DNA from: Rossellomorea aquimaris
Lineage (GTDB): Bacteria; Bacillota; Bacilli; Bacillales; Fictibacillaceae
Length of the DNA: 64,000 nucleotides
Assembly: GCA_020524245.1 (NCBI GenBank)
Contig: JAIVLN010000001.1
Location: 62,001 to 126,000, forward strand
Direction of reading: 5' to 3'
Positions 1 to 9,121 of the stretch are shown in pieces. The position numbers were made by a program, and so were the translations under genes. The notes under the pieces are model-generated. The model was not told the origin of the DNA, searched no databases, and saw nothing but the letters and a program-made list of their open reading frames with translations. The stretch's first letter is position 1, and the number at the start of each line of letters is the position of its first letter.

Positions 1-963
1 GATCTCTTCTTTCTTGAATACCGGATTTAACATCGTATGGCTTCTCGTAATCGTTTTCCTGTCGGCATATCGAATCGTCAATTGGATCGAATTCGTCATC
101 ACATTTTTTCGCTTTAATCGTTGTTGAAGGGATTCGGAAAGCTCTCTCAACACTTGGGAGGCTTGATCGGTACGGAGCAGATCTTGTGGTAAGGTGGTGG
201 AAGTTCCAACAGACTTGAACTCACTGGAAGCTTCAGGGTCTACAGGACGATCGTCGATTCCATTCGAACGCTCCCATAGCTTTTGACCATTTTTACCTAG
301 CTGGAGCTTTAGGTCGTATGCCTCTTTTTTCGCAAGGTCCCCGATTGTATATACATCGATCTCATGAAATTTCTTCATCGTTTTCTTGCCGACACCATGC
401 ATTTCCTCGATCGGTAAAGGCCACAGTTTATTTGCTAATTCCCTTTTGCGCAGAATCGTTATTCCGAGCGGTTTTTTCATATCCGAAGCCATCTTCGCCA
501 GGAACTTGTTCGGTGCAATCCCGATACTGCATGGCAGATGTTGTTCGTCGTGGAGACGCTGTTGGATTTCCTTTGCAATTAGGATCGGTGAGCGGTCGAT
601 TTGAAGACTAGTGACGTCCATGTACCCTTCATCAATAGAAATCGGCTCCACTAATTCCGTATATTCATATAACAAATCAAACATCTTCTTCGATGCCGCT
701 CTATACTTTTCAAATGAAGGTGCCATGACAATCAAGTCCGGGCAATTCTTCTTAGCCTCCCAAACTGGCATTGTTGTCTTGACCCCCTGGGCTCTCGCTT
801 CGTAACTGCTCGTTACAACGATCCCACGTCTTTCCTCCACATTCCCAGCGATAGCAAGAGGTTTCCCTCTTAACTCTGGATTAAGCGCACTTTCGACTGA
901 GGCGTAGAAGCTGTTCATATCAATATGGAAGATTATTCTTGCTGTATTTTCCTTTTTCAACAT
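1..963 (-). CDS. dinB: DNA polymerase IV (DinB/YqjH), C-terminus beyond window
   Basis: Y-family translesion polymerase; 321 codons are visible and the frame is still open at base 1, so the C-terminal end lies outside. The N-terminus carries the palm motif HIDMNSFYASVE (catalytic Asp about residue 15), and the second catalytic motif SIDEGYMDVT lies near residue 110. The part next to the window edge (RYADRKTITRS) is little-finger domain. The start ATG at 963 follows AGGTGAAAGGG. It is divergent from the small gene at 1075, as yqjH is near yqzJ in B. subtilis. Expected role: error-prone bypass synthesis at stalled forks. Confidence 0.95.
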   Translation of the reverse strand, partial: MLKKENTARIIFHIDMNSFYASVESALNPELRGKPLAIAGNVEERRGIVVTSSYEARAQGVKTTMPVWEAKKNCPDLIVMAPSFEKYRAASKKMFDLLYEYTELVEPISIDEGYMDVTSLQIDRSPILIAKEIQQRLHDEQHLPCSIGIAPNKFLAKMASDMKKPLGITILRKRELANKLWPLPIEEMHGVGKKTMKKFHEIDVYTIGDLAKKEAYDLKLQLGKNGQKLWERSNGIDDRPVDPEASSEFKSVGTSTTLPQDLLRTDQASQVLRELSESLQQRLKRKNVMTNSIQLTIRYADRKTITRSHTMLNPVFKKEEI

Positions 964-1015
964 GAACCCTTTCACCTCGAACAAAATCGTCAAAAAATAA
1001 TATAGTAAGAATATT

Positions 1016-1044
1016 TTGAAAATTCTATATACTTGTGCTAAAAT
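1016..1044 (+). promoter_or_regulatory. Sigma-A-type promoter for the 1075 gene
   Basis: TTGAAA (1016-1021), a 17-bp spacer and TAAAAT (1039-1044), followed by a strong ribosome binding site (AGGAGGGAGG, about 1058-1067) and ATG at 1075. Inferred from consensus match only. Confidence 0.6.
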
Positions 1045-1074
1045 GGAACTATAATAGGAGGGAGGATTGTTCTT

Positions 1075-1299
1075 ATGTATAATCGCATTCGACATTATTC
1101 TCATACCCCTTACCCTAAACTGAGATTTAAGGTTTTGGCTGCAGTAGAACATGTGAAAGCAGAGCAACATCGCTCCCCCACTATCAATGAGCTTTCCATT
1201 GTAACAGGCGCATCCGTAGAATGGATCCTTGAATCCATGGAATTCAACGTAACGTCAAACCAAAAATTCCCCGGTTTGAGTGAATGCACATTACATTAG
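1075..1299 (+). CDS. Small helix-turn-helix-like protein (YqzJ-like)
   Basis: A 74-residue protein with a strong ribosome binding site. Residues about 35-58 (SPTINELSIVTGASVEWIL) resemble the helix-turn-helix of sigma factor region 3, but there is no other sigma domain. Position next to dinB matches B. subtilis yqzJ; I infer orthology from position more than from sequence. Its stop codon overlaps the 3' end of the convergent MarR gene by 4 bp. The function is unknown. Confidence 0.7.
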   Translation: MYNRIRHYSHTPYPKLRFKVLAAVEHVKAEQHRSPTINELSIVTGASVEWILESMEFNVTSNQKFPGLSECTLH

Positions 1300-1799
1300 C
1301 TGCCGTCTCTTAAAGACTTCGAAGTCCTTTCCGTCCAATCTATGAACTCAGAACCATGGAAGTATTGATTCAGTTCTTTATGGAAATCCATCATTTGTTT
1401 CATGAATTTCAAATGATCATCAGATTGTTTACTATAGTCTTCTAGATAGTCATACAACTTATACGAGAATTCATAGGACTCTTGAATTTTCTGTTCCCCT
1501 AAGTCCGTCAATGTCGCATATGAAACCCGTCGGTCAGCCGCTTTTTTCATCAAGGTGATGAGACCTTTCTGCTTGAGACGTGTAATGACCTGCATAACCG
1601 TAGACACATCCCACAATCCGATGGATGCTATTTTCGTGATGGTTGCTTCTTTTTCGAGATGGACAATCCACAGCACGTGTTGTTCAGCTTGGGTCAATCC
1701 AATACTTCGAGCTGATTTTTGCCATTCTTCTTCTAATACTTTATAAGTCCCTCTCAAATAATTCATGATGATATGCAAGTTGGACATATTGACTTTCAC
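1296..1799 (-). CDS. MarR-family regulator of the ScoC/Hpr type
   Basis: A 167-residue winged-helix regulator. The segment AEQHVLWIVHLEKEATITKI followed by VSTVMQVITRLKQKGLI is the MarR recognition region and closely resembles Hpr/ScoC, the B. subtilis transition-state repressor of protease genes. The basic wing KKAADRRVSY is present. It starts with GTG at 1799 after GAGGCG. The downstream gene in the same direction starts a separate unit. Whether it is ScoC itself or a paralogue cannot be decided here. Confidence 0.8.
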   Translation of the reverse strand: MKVNMSNLHIIMNYLRGTYKVLEEEWQKSARSIGLTQAEQHVLWIVHLEKEATITKIASIGLWDVSTVMQVITRLKQKGLITLMKKAADRRVSYATLTDLGEQKIQESYEFSYKLYDYLEDYSKQSDDHLKFMKQMMDFHKELNQYFHGSEFIDWTERTSKSLRDGS

Positions 1800-2052
1800 T
1801 ACCAGCGCCTCGCTTTCTCTAGTCTATTTATAGGCATTAAAAGGTAGTTTAATATTAACATATTTTGTAAACTTCGACACCCTTCAATGCTTATTTTACA
1901 AAATTCGTTTCAGGGTGCATAAATACGACTAGCTCTATGGAAGGAGTTTTCCACTTTCACTAATAAGGTAAAATGAGAGGTTGACCTGGAGCTGTGAGGA
2001 CTTTCAACACGAAAAGAGTCCCAATTCTCCAAATCAACCTTCGTCATTGTAC
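1800..2052. other. Intergenic region with a long inverted repeat
   Basis: No gene seen. Bases 1978-2040 form an imperfect inverted repeat (AGGTTGACCTGGAG pairing with CTCCAAATCAACCT, plus an inner GACTTT/AAAGAGTC stem). It lies just after the stop of the peptidase gene on the minus strand; it has no clear U-run, so it may be an mRNA 3'-end structure rather than a classical terminator. Confidence 0.4.
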
Positions 2053-3180
2053 TTATTGATTTCCTACTTCGCGAATGATGTTGACGACCAATTCGGAAGT
2101 CTTGACTAATTCTTCAATCGGCATACGCTCATTCTTAGTGTGGATCTCTTCATATCCGACTGCGAGATTGACCGTCGGAATTCCGAAACCTGCAATGATG
2201 TTCGCGTCACTTCCTCCGCCACTTTGTTGCAATTCTGGTTTACGTCCAAGTTTCTCAACCGCTTGTTTTGCCACTTCAACAACATGGTCCCCATGGTCAT
2301 ATTTGAAGCCAGGATACATGACGTTCACATCGACATGTGCTTTTCCGCCCATTTTTTCTGCTGTTTCCTCAAACGCATCCTTCATCTTCTTCACTTGCGC
2401 TTCCATTTTTTCAGGGATCAATGAACGAGCTTCCGCAAGAATTTCCACGTGATCGATCACGATGTTCGTGTTCGTACCTGCACCGCCTTCAAAACGTCCG
2501 ATGTTCGCGGTCGTTTCTTCGTCAATGCGTCCTAACGGCATTTTCGCGATCGCTTTTGCTGCAATCGTAATGGCAGAAACGCCTTTTTCCGGTGCTACAC
2601 CTGCGTGTGCCGTTTTCCCTTCGATGACTGCTTTCACTTTCGCCTGTGTAGGAGCAGCAACGATGATGTTTCCGACCTTACCATCAGAATCGAGCGCGAA
2701 TCCGAATTTCGCATCCACAAGGGATGGATCCAATTCTTTCGCACCGACAAGTCCGGATTCTTCACCTACTGTGATGACGAATTGAATTTGTCCGTGCTGG
2801 ATATCTTGCTCCTTCAGAACTTTGAGGGCTTCAAGCATTGCGGCAAGCCCTGCCTTGTCATCTGCACCAAGGATTGTTGTGCCATCTGTTTTGATGTACC
2901 CATCCTCAATGGAAGGTTTTACACCTTTACCAGGTACGACCGTATCCATATGAGAAGTGAAGTAGATAGAGTCAGCAGAACTGTTAGAAGCAGGTAATGT
3001 ACAAACGAGATTCCCTGCACCATGGCCTGTTCTCTCTTTGGAATCGTCTTCTACGACTTCAAGTCCCAAGTCTGAAAACTTCTTCTTCAACACTTTCGAA
3101 ATTTCTTCTTCGTATTTTGTTTCTGAGTCGATTTGTACAAGCTCTAGAAACTCTTCTACAAGTCTGTCTTGATTGATCAT
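2053..3180 (-). CDS. yqjE: M20 family tripeptidase-like metallopeptidase (YqjE)
   Basis: A 375-residue zinc exopeptidase of the PepT/ArgE class. Metal-site motifs are visible: TSHMDTV (about residues 74-80), GADDKAGLAA (about 104-113), GEESGLVGA (about 138-146) and the C-terminal GGSDANI and HTKNE. The inserted lid/dimerisation domain lies between. RBS AAGGAG precedes the ATG. It is the last gene of the methylmalonyl-CoA operon, in the same order as B. subtilis yqjD-yqjE. Likely a cytoplasmic di/tripeptidase; the link to propionyl-CoA metabolism is positional only. Confidence 0.88.
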   Translation of the reverse strand: MINQDRLVEEFLELVQIDSETKYEEEISKVLKKKFSDLGLEVVEDDSKERTGHGAGNLVCTLPASNSSADSIYFTSHMDTVVPGKGVKPSIEDGYIKTDGTTILGADDKAGLAAMLEALKVLKEQDIQHGQIQFVITVGEESGLVGAKELDPSLVDAKFGFALDSDGKVGNIIVAAPTQAKVKAVIEGKTAHAGVAPEKGVSAITIAAKAIAKMPLGRIDEETTANIGRFEGGAGTNTNIVIDHVEILAEARSLIPEKMEAQVKKMKDAFEETAEKMGGKAHVDVNVMYPGFKYDHGDHVVEVAKQAVEKLGRKPELQQSGGGSDANIIAGFGIPTVNLAVGYEEIHTKNERMPIEELVKTSELVVNIIREVGNQ

Positions 3181-3204
3181 ATAACCAAGTCTCCTTTCAG
3201 GTCT

Positions 3205-4752
3205 TTATAACGGTATATTGCCGTGTTTCTTATAAGGACGATGCACTTTCTTGTTCCTGAGCATATGTAAGGATTGGGTCAGTTTGATCCGCGTCTCCCT
3301 TGGATCGATGACATCATCTACCATACCCCTCGCAGCAGCAACATACGGGTTCGCAAACTTCTCCCGGTACTCTTCGATTTTTTCTTTTCTCGTCTGCTCA
3401 GGATCTTCACTATTGTTGATCTCTTTTGCAAAAATGATATTCGCTGCACCTTCAGGTCCCATGACGGCGATTTCAGCATTTGGCCATGCAAACACAAGAT
3501 CCGCTCCAATGGATTTGCTGTTCAGTGCAACATATGCGCCGCCATATGCTTTTCTAGTGATGACGGTGATTTTCGGTACAGTCGCTTCTGAGTATGCGTA
3601 TAGGATTTTCGCCCCATGTCTAATAATACCGCCATGTTCCTGCTTAATGCCAGGGAAAAAGCCTGTCACATCTTCAAAAGTGATCAACGGGATATTGAAA
3701 CTGTCACAGAAACGGATAAAACGAGCTACTTTATCGGAAGAATCGATGTCCAGTCCTCCTGCCATCACTTTCGGCTGATTACAGATCAGACCGACGGATT
3801 CTCCGTTGATCCTACCAAACCCAACGACGATATTTTTTGCAAAATCTTTATGAACTTCCATAAAGGAACCTTCATCGACCACTTCTACAATAACATTTCT
3901 GACATCATAAGGGCGAATCGTTTCGAATGGAACGATATCAGCGAGATTGTCGCGGTAATCCGATTCATCATCCACTTGTTTCGGTTCCGGTTTCTCTTCG
4001 CTGTTTTGTGGCAAGTAATCGAGCAAGCGTCGCACATTTGCTAACACTTCTTCTTCAGTAGGTGCCGTGAAGTGGGCATTGCCGCTCTTCGAACTGTGAA
4101 CTTTCGCTCCACCAAGGTCTTCTGAGCTGATCTTCTCACCCGTTACGGTTTCAATGACTTTCGGTCCGGTAATGAACATCTGACTCGTCTGTTCGACCAT
4201 GAAAACGAAATCGGTAATGGCAGGAGAATAAACCGCCCCACCCGCACACGGTCCTAGAATGACCGAAATCTGAGGGATGACACCGGAATAGACGGAGTTT
4301 CGATAGAAGATTTGGCCGTACCCATCCAGGGATACGACCCCTTCCTGGATACGAGCGCCTCCTGAATCGTTCAAGCCGATGAATGGTGCACCGTTCTCAG
4401 CCGCGAGATCCATCACCTTCGCGATTTTCTGGGCATGCATCTCTCCGAGTGCGCCTCCGAAAACAGTGAAATCTTGCGCAAACAGATAGATCGAACGACC
4501 GTGGACCGTCCCATATCCGGTCACGACCCCTTCACCAGGCGCACGGTTCTTGTCCATACCGAAGTCGTTCGTCCGATGTTCGATGAACGGATTAATTTCA
4601 ACAAAGCTTCCTTTATCCACCAACAGGTCGATCCGCTCACGAGCCGTCAGTTTCCCTTTTTCATGCTGTTTATCGATCCGTTCGTCACCGCCGCCCATTT
4701 CAACTTCGCGGCGCCGGTCATACAGTTCATTGATTTTATCGTAGATGTCCAT
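3205..4752 (-). CDS. yqjD: Acyl-CoA carboxylase, carboxyltransferase (beta) subunit (YqjD)
   Basis: A 515-residue carboxyltransferase of the propionyl-CoA carboxylase beta / methylmalonyl-CoA decarboxylase alpha family. N-terminal GKLTARERIDLL, the acyl-CoA site GGARIQEGV and the C-terminal crotonase-fold half with GGIIRHGAK and AYGGAYVAL are all present; length is typical. It transfers carboxyl between biotin and propionyl-CoA. No biotin carboxylase or biotin carrier gene is in the window, so those subunits must come from elsewhere. It lies 2 bp downstream of the epimerase fusion gene, in one operon with the mutase. Confidence 0.9.
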   Translation of the reverse strand: MDIYDKINELYDRRREVEMGGGDERIDKQHEKGKLTARERIDLLVDKGSFVEINPFIEHRTNDFGMDKNRAPGEGVVTGYGTVHGRSIYLFAQDFTVFGGALGEMHAQKIAKVMDLAAENGAPFIGLNDSGGARIQEGVVSLDGYGQIFYRNSVYSGVIPQISVILGPCAGGAVYSPAITDFVFMVEQTSQMFITGPKVIETVTGEKISSEDLGGAKVHSSKSGNAHFTAPTEEEVLANVRRLLDYLPQNSEEKPEPKQVDDESDYRDNLADIVPFETIRPYDVRNVIVEVVDEGSFMEVHKDFAKNIVVGFGRINGESVGLICNQPKVMAGGLDIDSSDKVARFIRFCDSFNIPLITFEDVTGFFPGIKQEHGGIIRHGAKILYAYSEATVPKITVITRKAYGGAYVALNSKSIGADLVFAWPNAEIAVMGPEGAANIIFAKEINNSEDPEQTRKEKIEEYREKFANPYVAAARGMVDDVIDPRETRIKLTQSLHMLRNKKVHRPYKKHGNIPL

Positions 4753-4754
4753 GA

Positions 4755-5597
4755 TTACAAACGCTCCTTCGATTCTTTTTCACACAATTCATAAAGTACA
4801 CCATTCGCCGATTTCGGATGCATGAATGCGATCGATGCTCCTCCTGCTCCAGGCTTAGGTGCATCGTGGATCATTTGGATGCCTTTCTTTTTCAATTCTG
4901 CAATTCTACCTTCGATATCTTTTACACCAAGTGCGACATGGTGGATTCCTGGTCCGCGCTTATCAATGAATCCTTGGATTGAGCTTTCTTTGGATGTCGG
5001 CTCCAACAATTCTAATTTCACATTGCCTGCCTCGATGAACGCGACCTTCACATTCTCGGATTCCACTTCTTCAATCCCTTGCAGCTTTAGTTGCAGTGTG
5101 TCCAAATAAAATGGTAGCGAGTCATCTAGCGATTGGACAGCGATTCCAATATGGTCGATCTTCTCCACTAGTTCCATTTCACTCTTCACTTCAATTCCAT
5201 CTCTCTGATACACAGCCTGTTCGATGAACTTCGCTGTGTCGATCGAGAGCGTGCCTGGTGTGAAGATTTTCTTAATACCTTGTTCTTCTAAAAACGGGAT
5301 GTCTTCCCACGGAATGACGCCACCTCCGACTACGATGATGTCATCGGCACCTTGTGCTTTCAAACCTTTAATGACTTCTGGGAAAAGTTCATTATGGGCA
5401 CCAGACAAGCAGGACAATCCGATTGCGTCGACGTCCTCTTGAATGGCGGAAGCAACGATCTGTTCCGGTGTTTGTCTTAGGCCTGTATAAATGACTTCCA
5501 TCCCGTAGTCCCGCAATGCTTGAGAAATGATCAATGCTCCACGGTCATGTCCATCGAGTCCTGGTTTTGCAATCAATACTCTTATTTTCTTTTCCAT
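4755..5597 (-). CDS. Fused cobalamin-binding domain and methylmalonyl-CoA epimerase
   Basis: A 280-residue two-domain protein. Residues 1-130 are the small cobalamin-binding domain of a split methylmalonyl-CoA mutase: the DxHxxG motif (DGHDRG, 15-20), GLSCLSGAH (60-68) and the GGG loop (91-93). Residues 146-275 are a VOC-fold methylmalonyl-CoA epimerase with metal ligands H149, E197, H219/H220 and E270. It lies just downstream of the mutase large chain and upstream of the carboxylase. One polypeptide would therefore supply the B12 cofactor domain to the mutase and also convert (S)- to (R)-methylmalonyl-CoA. In most bacteria these are separate proteins or the B12 domain is part of the mutase. 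Confidence 0.88.
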   Translation of the reverse strand: MEKKIRVLIAKPGLDGHDRGALIISQALRDYGMEVIYTGLRQTPEQIVASAIQEDVDAIGLSCLSGAHNELFPEVIKGLKAQGADDIIVVGGGVIPWEDIPFLEEQGIKKIFTPGTLSIDTAKFIEQAVYQRDGIEVKSEMELVEKIDHIGIAVQSLDDSLPFYLDTLQLKLQGIEEVESENVKVAFIEAGNVKLELLEPTSKESSIQGFIDKRGPGIHHVALGVKDIEGRIAELKKKGIQMIHDAPKPGAGGASIAFMHPKSANGVLYELCEKESKERL

Positions 5598-5621
5598 CTG
5601 ATTTCCCTCCGTCTCCGCTGT

Positions 5622-7277
5622 TTAGATTCCTGTAAATTCCCCGAACTCTTCACGTAATACGCCACAAATTTCACCAATCGTACAGTAGGATCTCACACAT
5701 TCCACGATGTGTGGCATCAAGTTGTCTGAACCTTGAGCAGCCTGGCGAAGTGCTTCTAACTGAGCGCTCGCTCGTTCTTGATCCCTGTTTTCCCGGATCT
5801 CAGCCAATTTTTTCACCTGATTCGCCGCAAGTTCAGGATCGAGTCGATGTAATTCAGGCTTTGGTTCATCATCTAATTGATACGCATTCATCCCGACGAC
5901 GATTTGATCGCCTTTTTCAATGGCTTTCTGCGTTTCGTAAGCCGTATGATGGATTTCACGCTGCATGTAACCTTGTTCAACCGCAGAAACCGCTCCGCCT
6001 AACTCTTCAATTTTATCTAAATAACGGTTCGCTTCATTTTCCAATTCACTTGTCAACGACTCAACATAGTAAGAGCCTGCGAGTGGGTCGACGGTATCCG
6101 CTACACCGCTTTCATTCGCGAGAATTTGTTGCGTACGTAAGGCAATTCGTGCTGAATCCTCTGTCGGTAGAGCGAGCGCCTCATCACGGGAATTCGTATG
6201 AAGACTCTGCGTTCCGCCAAGTACAGCCGATAAAGCTTGCACCGTCACACGGACGATATTGTTATCCGGTTGTTGCGCCGTTAACGTAGAACCACCCGTC
6301 TGGGTGTGGAAACGAAGCTGCCAGCTTTTCGGATTCTTCGCATTGTACTCTTCTTTCATGATCTTCGCCCACATTCTTCTCGCTGCTCTGAACTTGGCCA
6401 CTTCTTCGAAAAATTCATTATGTGCATTGAAGAAGAAAGCGAGACGTGGTGCGAATTTATCTATATCGAGCCCAGCCGATAAGGCAGCCTCGACGTATGC
6501 TTTTCCATTTGCAATCGTAAAAGCAAGCTCTTGCGCTGCAGTCGCTCCTGCTTCACGGATGTGATAACCGGAAATACTGATTGTATTCCATCTAGGCACA
6601 TTGTCAGAGCAGTATGCAAAAATGTCCGTAATGAGACGCATCGATGGTTTTGGCGGGAAGATGTAAGTCCCTCGCGCAATATATTCTTTCAGGATGTCAT
6701 TTTGGATCGTTCCTGAGATTTTTTCGGGTGAAACGCCTTGCTTTTCTGCAACGACGATATACATTGCCAGCAGCACTGCAGCAGGAGCATTGATCGTCAT
6801 TGATGTACTTACTTTATCCAATGGGATCCCTTTCAATAAAGCTTCCATATCCTCTAAGGAATCAATCGCTACACCGACTTTCCCGACTTCGCCTCTCGAC
6901 ATCGCATGATCAGAATCATAACCGATCTGAGTCGGGAGATCGAAAGCGACTGACAGTCCCGTTTGTCCTTGCTCGAGCAAATAGTGGAACCGTTTGTTCG
7001 TTTCAACTGCAGAACCGAAACCGGCATATTGGCGCATCGTCCAATGACGTGCTCGGTACATGGTCGGCTGGATTCCTCTCGTATATGGATATTGTCCAGG
7101 CAGTCCGAGCTGCTCCATATAGTCAGATTCCAGTTGCTCCGGTAAGTATAAGCGTTCAACCGGTATATTGGATGAAGTTCGGAACTCCTCTTTCCGTTCC
7201 GGGAATCGCTCCATCAACTTTTCCGTCGTTTCTTTCCATTCTTTGTATAATTGATTAAAGTCTTTCTCCTGTTCCAT
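5622..7277 (-). CDS. Methylmalonyl-CoA mutase large (catalytic) chain
   Basis: A 551-residue TIM-barrel mutase lacking a B12 domain, which is supplied by the next gene. The substrate determinants Y74 (in [11 protein letters not shown]) and R214 (in PPKPSMRLI) correspond to Tyr89 and Arg207 of the Propionibacterium enzyme and favour methylmalonyl-CoA over isobutyryl- or hydroxyisobutyryl-CoA. ATG at 7277 is chosen because AAGGAGG precedes it; an in-frame upstream start at 7319 has no comparable site. It is the first gene of the operon and interconverts (R)-methylmalonyl-CoA and succinyl-CoA. Confidence 0.92.
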   Translation of the reverse strand: MEQEKDFNQLYKEWKETTEKLMERFPERKEEFRTSSNIPVERLYLPEQLESDYMEQLGLPGQYPYTRGIQPTMYRARHWTMRQYAGFGSAVETNKRFHYLLEQGQTGLSVAFDLPTQIGYDSDHAMSRGEVGKVGVAIDSLEDMEALLKGIPLDKVSTSMTINAPAAVLLAMYIVVAEKQGVSPEKISGTIQNDILKEYIARGTYIFPPKPSMRLITDIFAYCSDNVPRWNTISISGYHIREAGATAAQELAFTIANGKAYVEAALSAGLDIDKFAPRLAFFFNAHNEFFEEVAKFRAARRMWAKIMKEEYNAKNPKSWQLRFHTQTGGSTLTAQQPDNNIVRVTVQALSAVLGGTQSLHTNSRDEALALPTEDSARIALRTQQILANESGVADTVDPLAGSYYVESLTSELENEANRYLDKIEELGGAVSAVEQGYMQREIHHTAYETQKAIEKGDQIVVGMNAYQLDDEPKPELHRLDPELAANQVKKLAEIRENRDQERASAQLEALRQAAQGSDNLMPHIVECVRSYCTIGEICGVLREEFGEFTGI

Positions 7278-7446
7278 TCTAGAAGCCTCCTTTTCCATAA
7301 CGTAAAACATATATACCACCTACATCACTTCTCTATGTAAGCGGTTAACTCCTGCAAATCGTCGAAAAAACTCGATATATACATTTTCCTTGTTCCCTCG
7401 ACATAAACTCGGTACAATTGAAGTGAGTTTTTAGGAGGTATTAGTC
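7278..7446. other. Divergent intergenic region between the mutase operon and Prli42
   Basis: AT-rich spacer that must hold divergent promoters for the mutase operon and the Prli42 gene. I saw no cobalamin riboswitch or other recognisable leader. Confidence 0.4.
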
Positions 7447-7536
7447 ATGCGTAATAAGTGGATGAGAATCATGATCTACATTATGATCATAGCAATGTTA
7501 GTTTCTCTACTTGCGAATGTGGCACTCATGTTCTAG
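7447..7536 (+). CDS. prli42: Prli42-like stressosome-associated miniprotein
   Basis: A 29-residue protein: a short basic N-terminus (MRNKWMRIMIY) followed by one hydrophobic helix. This matches the pattern of Prli42, the membrane miniprotein that anchors the stressosome in Listeria and is conserved in Bacillaceae. AGGAGGT (about 7434-7440) sits 6 bp before ATG. Identification rests on the N-terminal pattern and length. Confidence 0.75.
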   Translation: MRNKWMRIMIYIMIIAMLVSLLANVALMF

Positions 7537-7623
7537 TCACATTTGCCAAGATCCTATGAGAATAGAGTTTAAAAATCTCAAAAAAAGACGAATATGTCTA
7601 ATAGTTGAAAAGGAGTGTGGTGA

Positions 7624-8235
7624 ATGATGTCTGAGAATTTCCAAGAGTTAAAAAATATTTTTGCTAGAACAGAAGATGCCTTAAATATATTTATGGGTAT
7701 TCTTGAACCGACCATTGAAAATGCTAAAGACGAGCACGAACGTCTGTATTTTCACCACATTTATGAAGAAGAAGAGCATCGACAAGATCGGTTGAACATG
7801 GTCAATCCCAAGCTGGAGCATTTCATCCAAAACCCGGATGCAACCAACCCATCTAATCATGAGTTTGTAAGACTGTTACAAGATATCAGTCTTGAGAAGT
7901 TCGGTCTTCATAATTTCTTGGAACACTTAGACCTTGCTCTCTTTCAATTTAAAGATACTGAACATGAATCGAACTTGCAAAATCTACGCGATATGACAAA
8001 TGAAGATTACCAAACAATCAAAGCGCTATTGAATGACTTGAATGAGCGGTTTGATGGAGCTGTGAACACCGCTGCATCCGTTCCGACTGATGAAAAAGAA
8101 GGCAAGGCTGGGCATTTGAAAGTAGATATGTATACCGAGCAACCACAAGTACAGGATGCTTCAAACCGTACGAATCCTCACACTGAGAAACGTTACAAAA
8201 AAGGACTAACCGTTGGAAGCCTAAAAGGGAGGTAA
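7624..8235 (+). CDS. IMEF-type ferritin-like encapsulin cargo protein
   Basis: A 203-residue iron-mineralising encapsulin-associated Firmicute cargo. Residues 1-150 are a helical ferritin-like domain with EDALNIFMG, the metal-ligand segment YEEEEHRQDR and EDYQTIKALL. A flexible linker leads to a C-terminal targeting peptide LTVGSLKGR (195-203). Within the shell it is expected to oxidise Fe(II) and mineralise iron. It lies 5 bp upstream of the shell gene. RBS AAGGAG precedes 7624. No convincing Fur box was seen directly upstream. Confidence 0.93.
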   Translation: MMSENFQELKNIFARTEDALNIFMGILEPTIENAKDEHERLYFHHIYEEEEHRQDRLNMVNPKLEHFIQNPDATNPSNHEFVRLLQDISLEKFGLHNFLEHLDLALFQFKDTEHESNLQNLRDMTNEDYQTIKALLNDLNERFDGAVNTAASVPTDEKEGKAGHLKVDMYTEQPQVQDASNRTNPHTEKRYKKGLTVGSLKGR

Positions 8236-8240
8236 AATGT

Positions 8241-9092
8241 ATGAATAAAGTACAAATTTTTGCAGATTCCCCACTAACAGATCAAGACTGGAACCAGTTA
8301 GATGCGACCATTTATGACAGCATCAAGAGACAACTGGTCGGAAGAAGGTTTATTGATATTTACGGCCCGTTAGGTCAAGGTGTACAAACAGCAATCAATG
8401 ACGTATATGAAGAAAAAGAACTAGGGTCTATGGGATATCACGGGGAAGAACTCGAATTATCCCAACCAACGAAACGCGTTAACTTGACGATTCCATTGCT
8501 TTACAAGGATTTCATGCTCTATTGGCGGGACATCGAGCAAGCGAAGACATTGGACGTACCGATCGATTTCTCAGCTGCTGCTAATGCTGCTGCTCAATCC
8601 GCGCTACTTGAAGATGATATGATTTTTAACGGTGCAAAGAAATTCGATCTGGAAGGTCTTATGAATGTGAAAGGACGATTAACACACATTCGCGAAGATT
8701 GGATGAAGTCTGGGAATGCATTCATGGATGTCGTCGAGGCTCGTAATAAGCTGTTGAAAATGGGTCATAGCGGACCTTATGCCCTCGTCCTTTCTCCATC
8801 ACTATATGCGCTGATTCACAGAGTACATGAAGGCACTCACGTATTGGAGATTGAACATATCCGCGAGCTTGTAACGGATGGGATCTATCAATCGCCAGTC
8901 ATACAAGAAGATACAGGTGTACTGGTTGCGACGGGTCGTGAGAATCTTGATCTTGCAATTGCTGAAGATTTTGATTCCGCGTTCATGGACACTGAGAACA
9001 TGAACTATTTATTCCGGGTATACGAAAGCTCTGTGCTACGGATTAAACGTCCATCTGCGATCTGTACACTTGAATCACCAACAAAAAAGTAG
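8241..9092 (+). CDS. Encapsulin shell protein (family 1, IMEF system)
   Basis: A 283-residue HK97-fold nanocompartment shell protein. Typical signatures: LTDQDWNQLDATI at the N-terminus, GRRFIDIYGPLG, and the C-terminal E-loop/A-domain region ESSVLRIKRPSAICTL. The length fits IMEF-type encapsulins, which assemble into large T=4 shells in a characterised relative. RBS GGGAGG overlaps the cargo stop, so the two genes are co-translated. The stop codon lies inside the stem of the following terminator. Confidence 0.95.
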   Translation: MNKVQIFADSPLTDQDWNQLDATIYDSIKRQLVGRRFIDIYGPLGQGVQTAINDVYEEKELGSMGYHGEELELSQPTKRVNLTIPLLYKDFMLYWRDIEQAKTLDVPIDFSAAANAAAQSALLEDDMIFNGAKKFDLEGLMNVKGRLTHIREDWMKSGNAFMDVVEARNKLLKMGHSGPYALVLSPSLYALIHRVHEGTHVLEIEHIRELVTDGIYQSPVIQEDTGVLVATGRENLDLAIAEDFDSAFMDTENMNYLFRVYESSVLRIKRPSAICTLESPTKK

Positions 9093-9117
9093 AATCCTAA
9101 ATGGATTCTACTTTTTT
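9083..9117. terminator. Bidirectional terminator
   Basis: AAAAAAGTAGAATCC (9083-9097), a 5-base loop and GGATTCTACTTTTTT (9103-9117): a perfect stem with A- and T-runs, serving the encapsulin operon and the convergent gene at 9122. Confidence 0.9.
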
Positions 9118-9121
9118 AGAA

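Noticed and set aside
7278-7446. Cobalamin riboswitch before the mutase operon
   Set aside because: The leader is too short and no B12-box-like sequence is visible.
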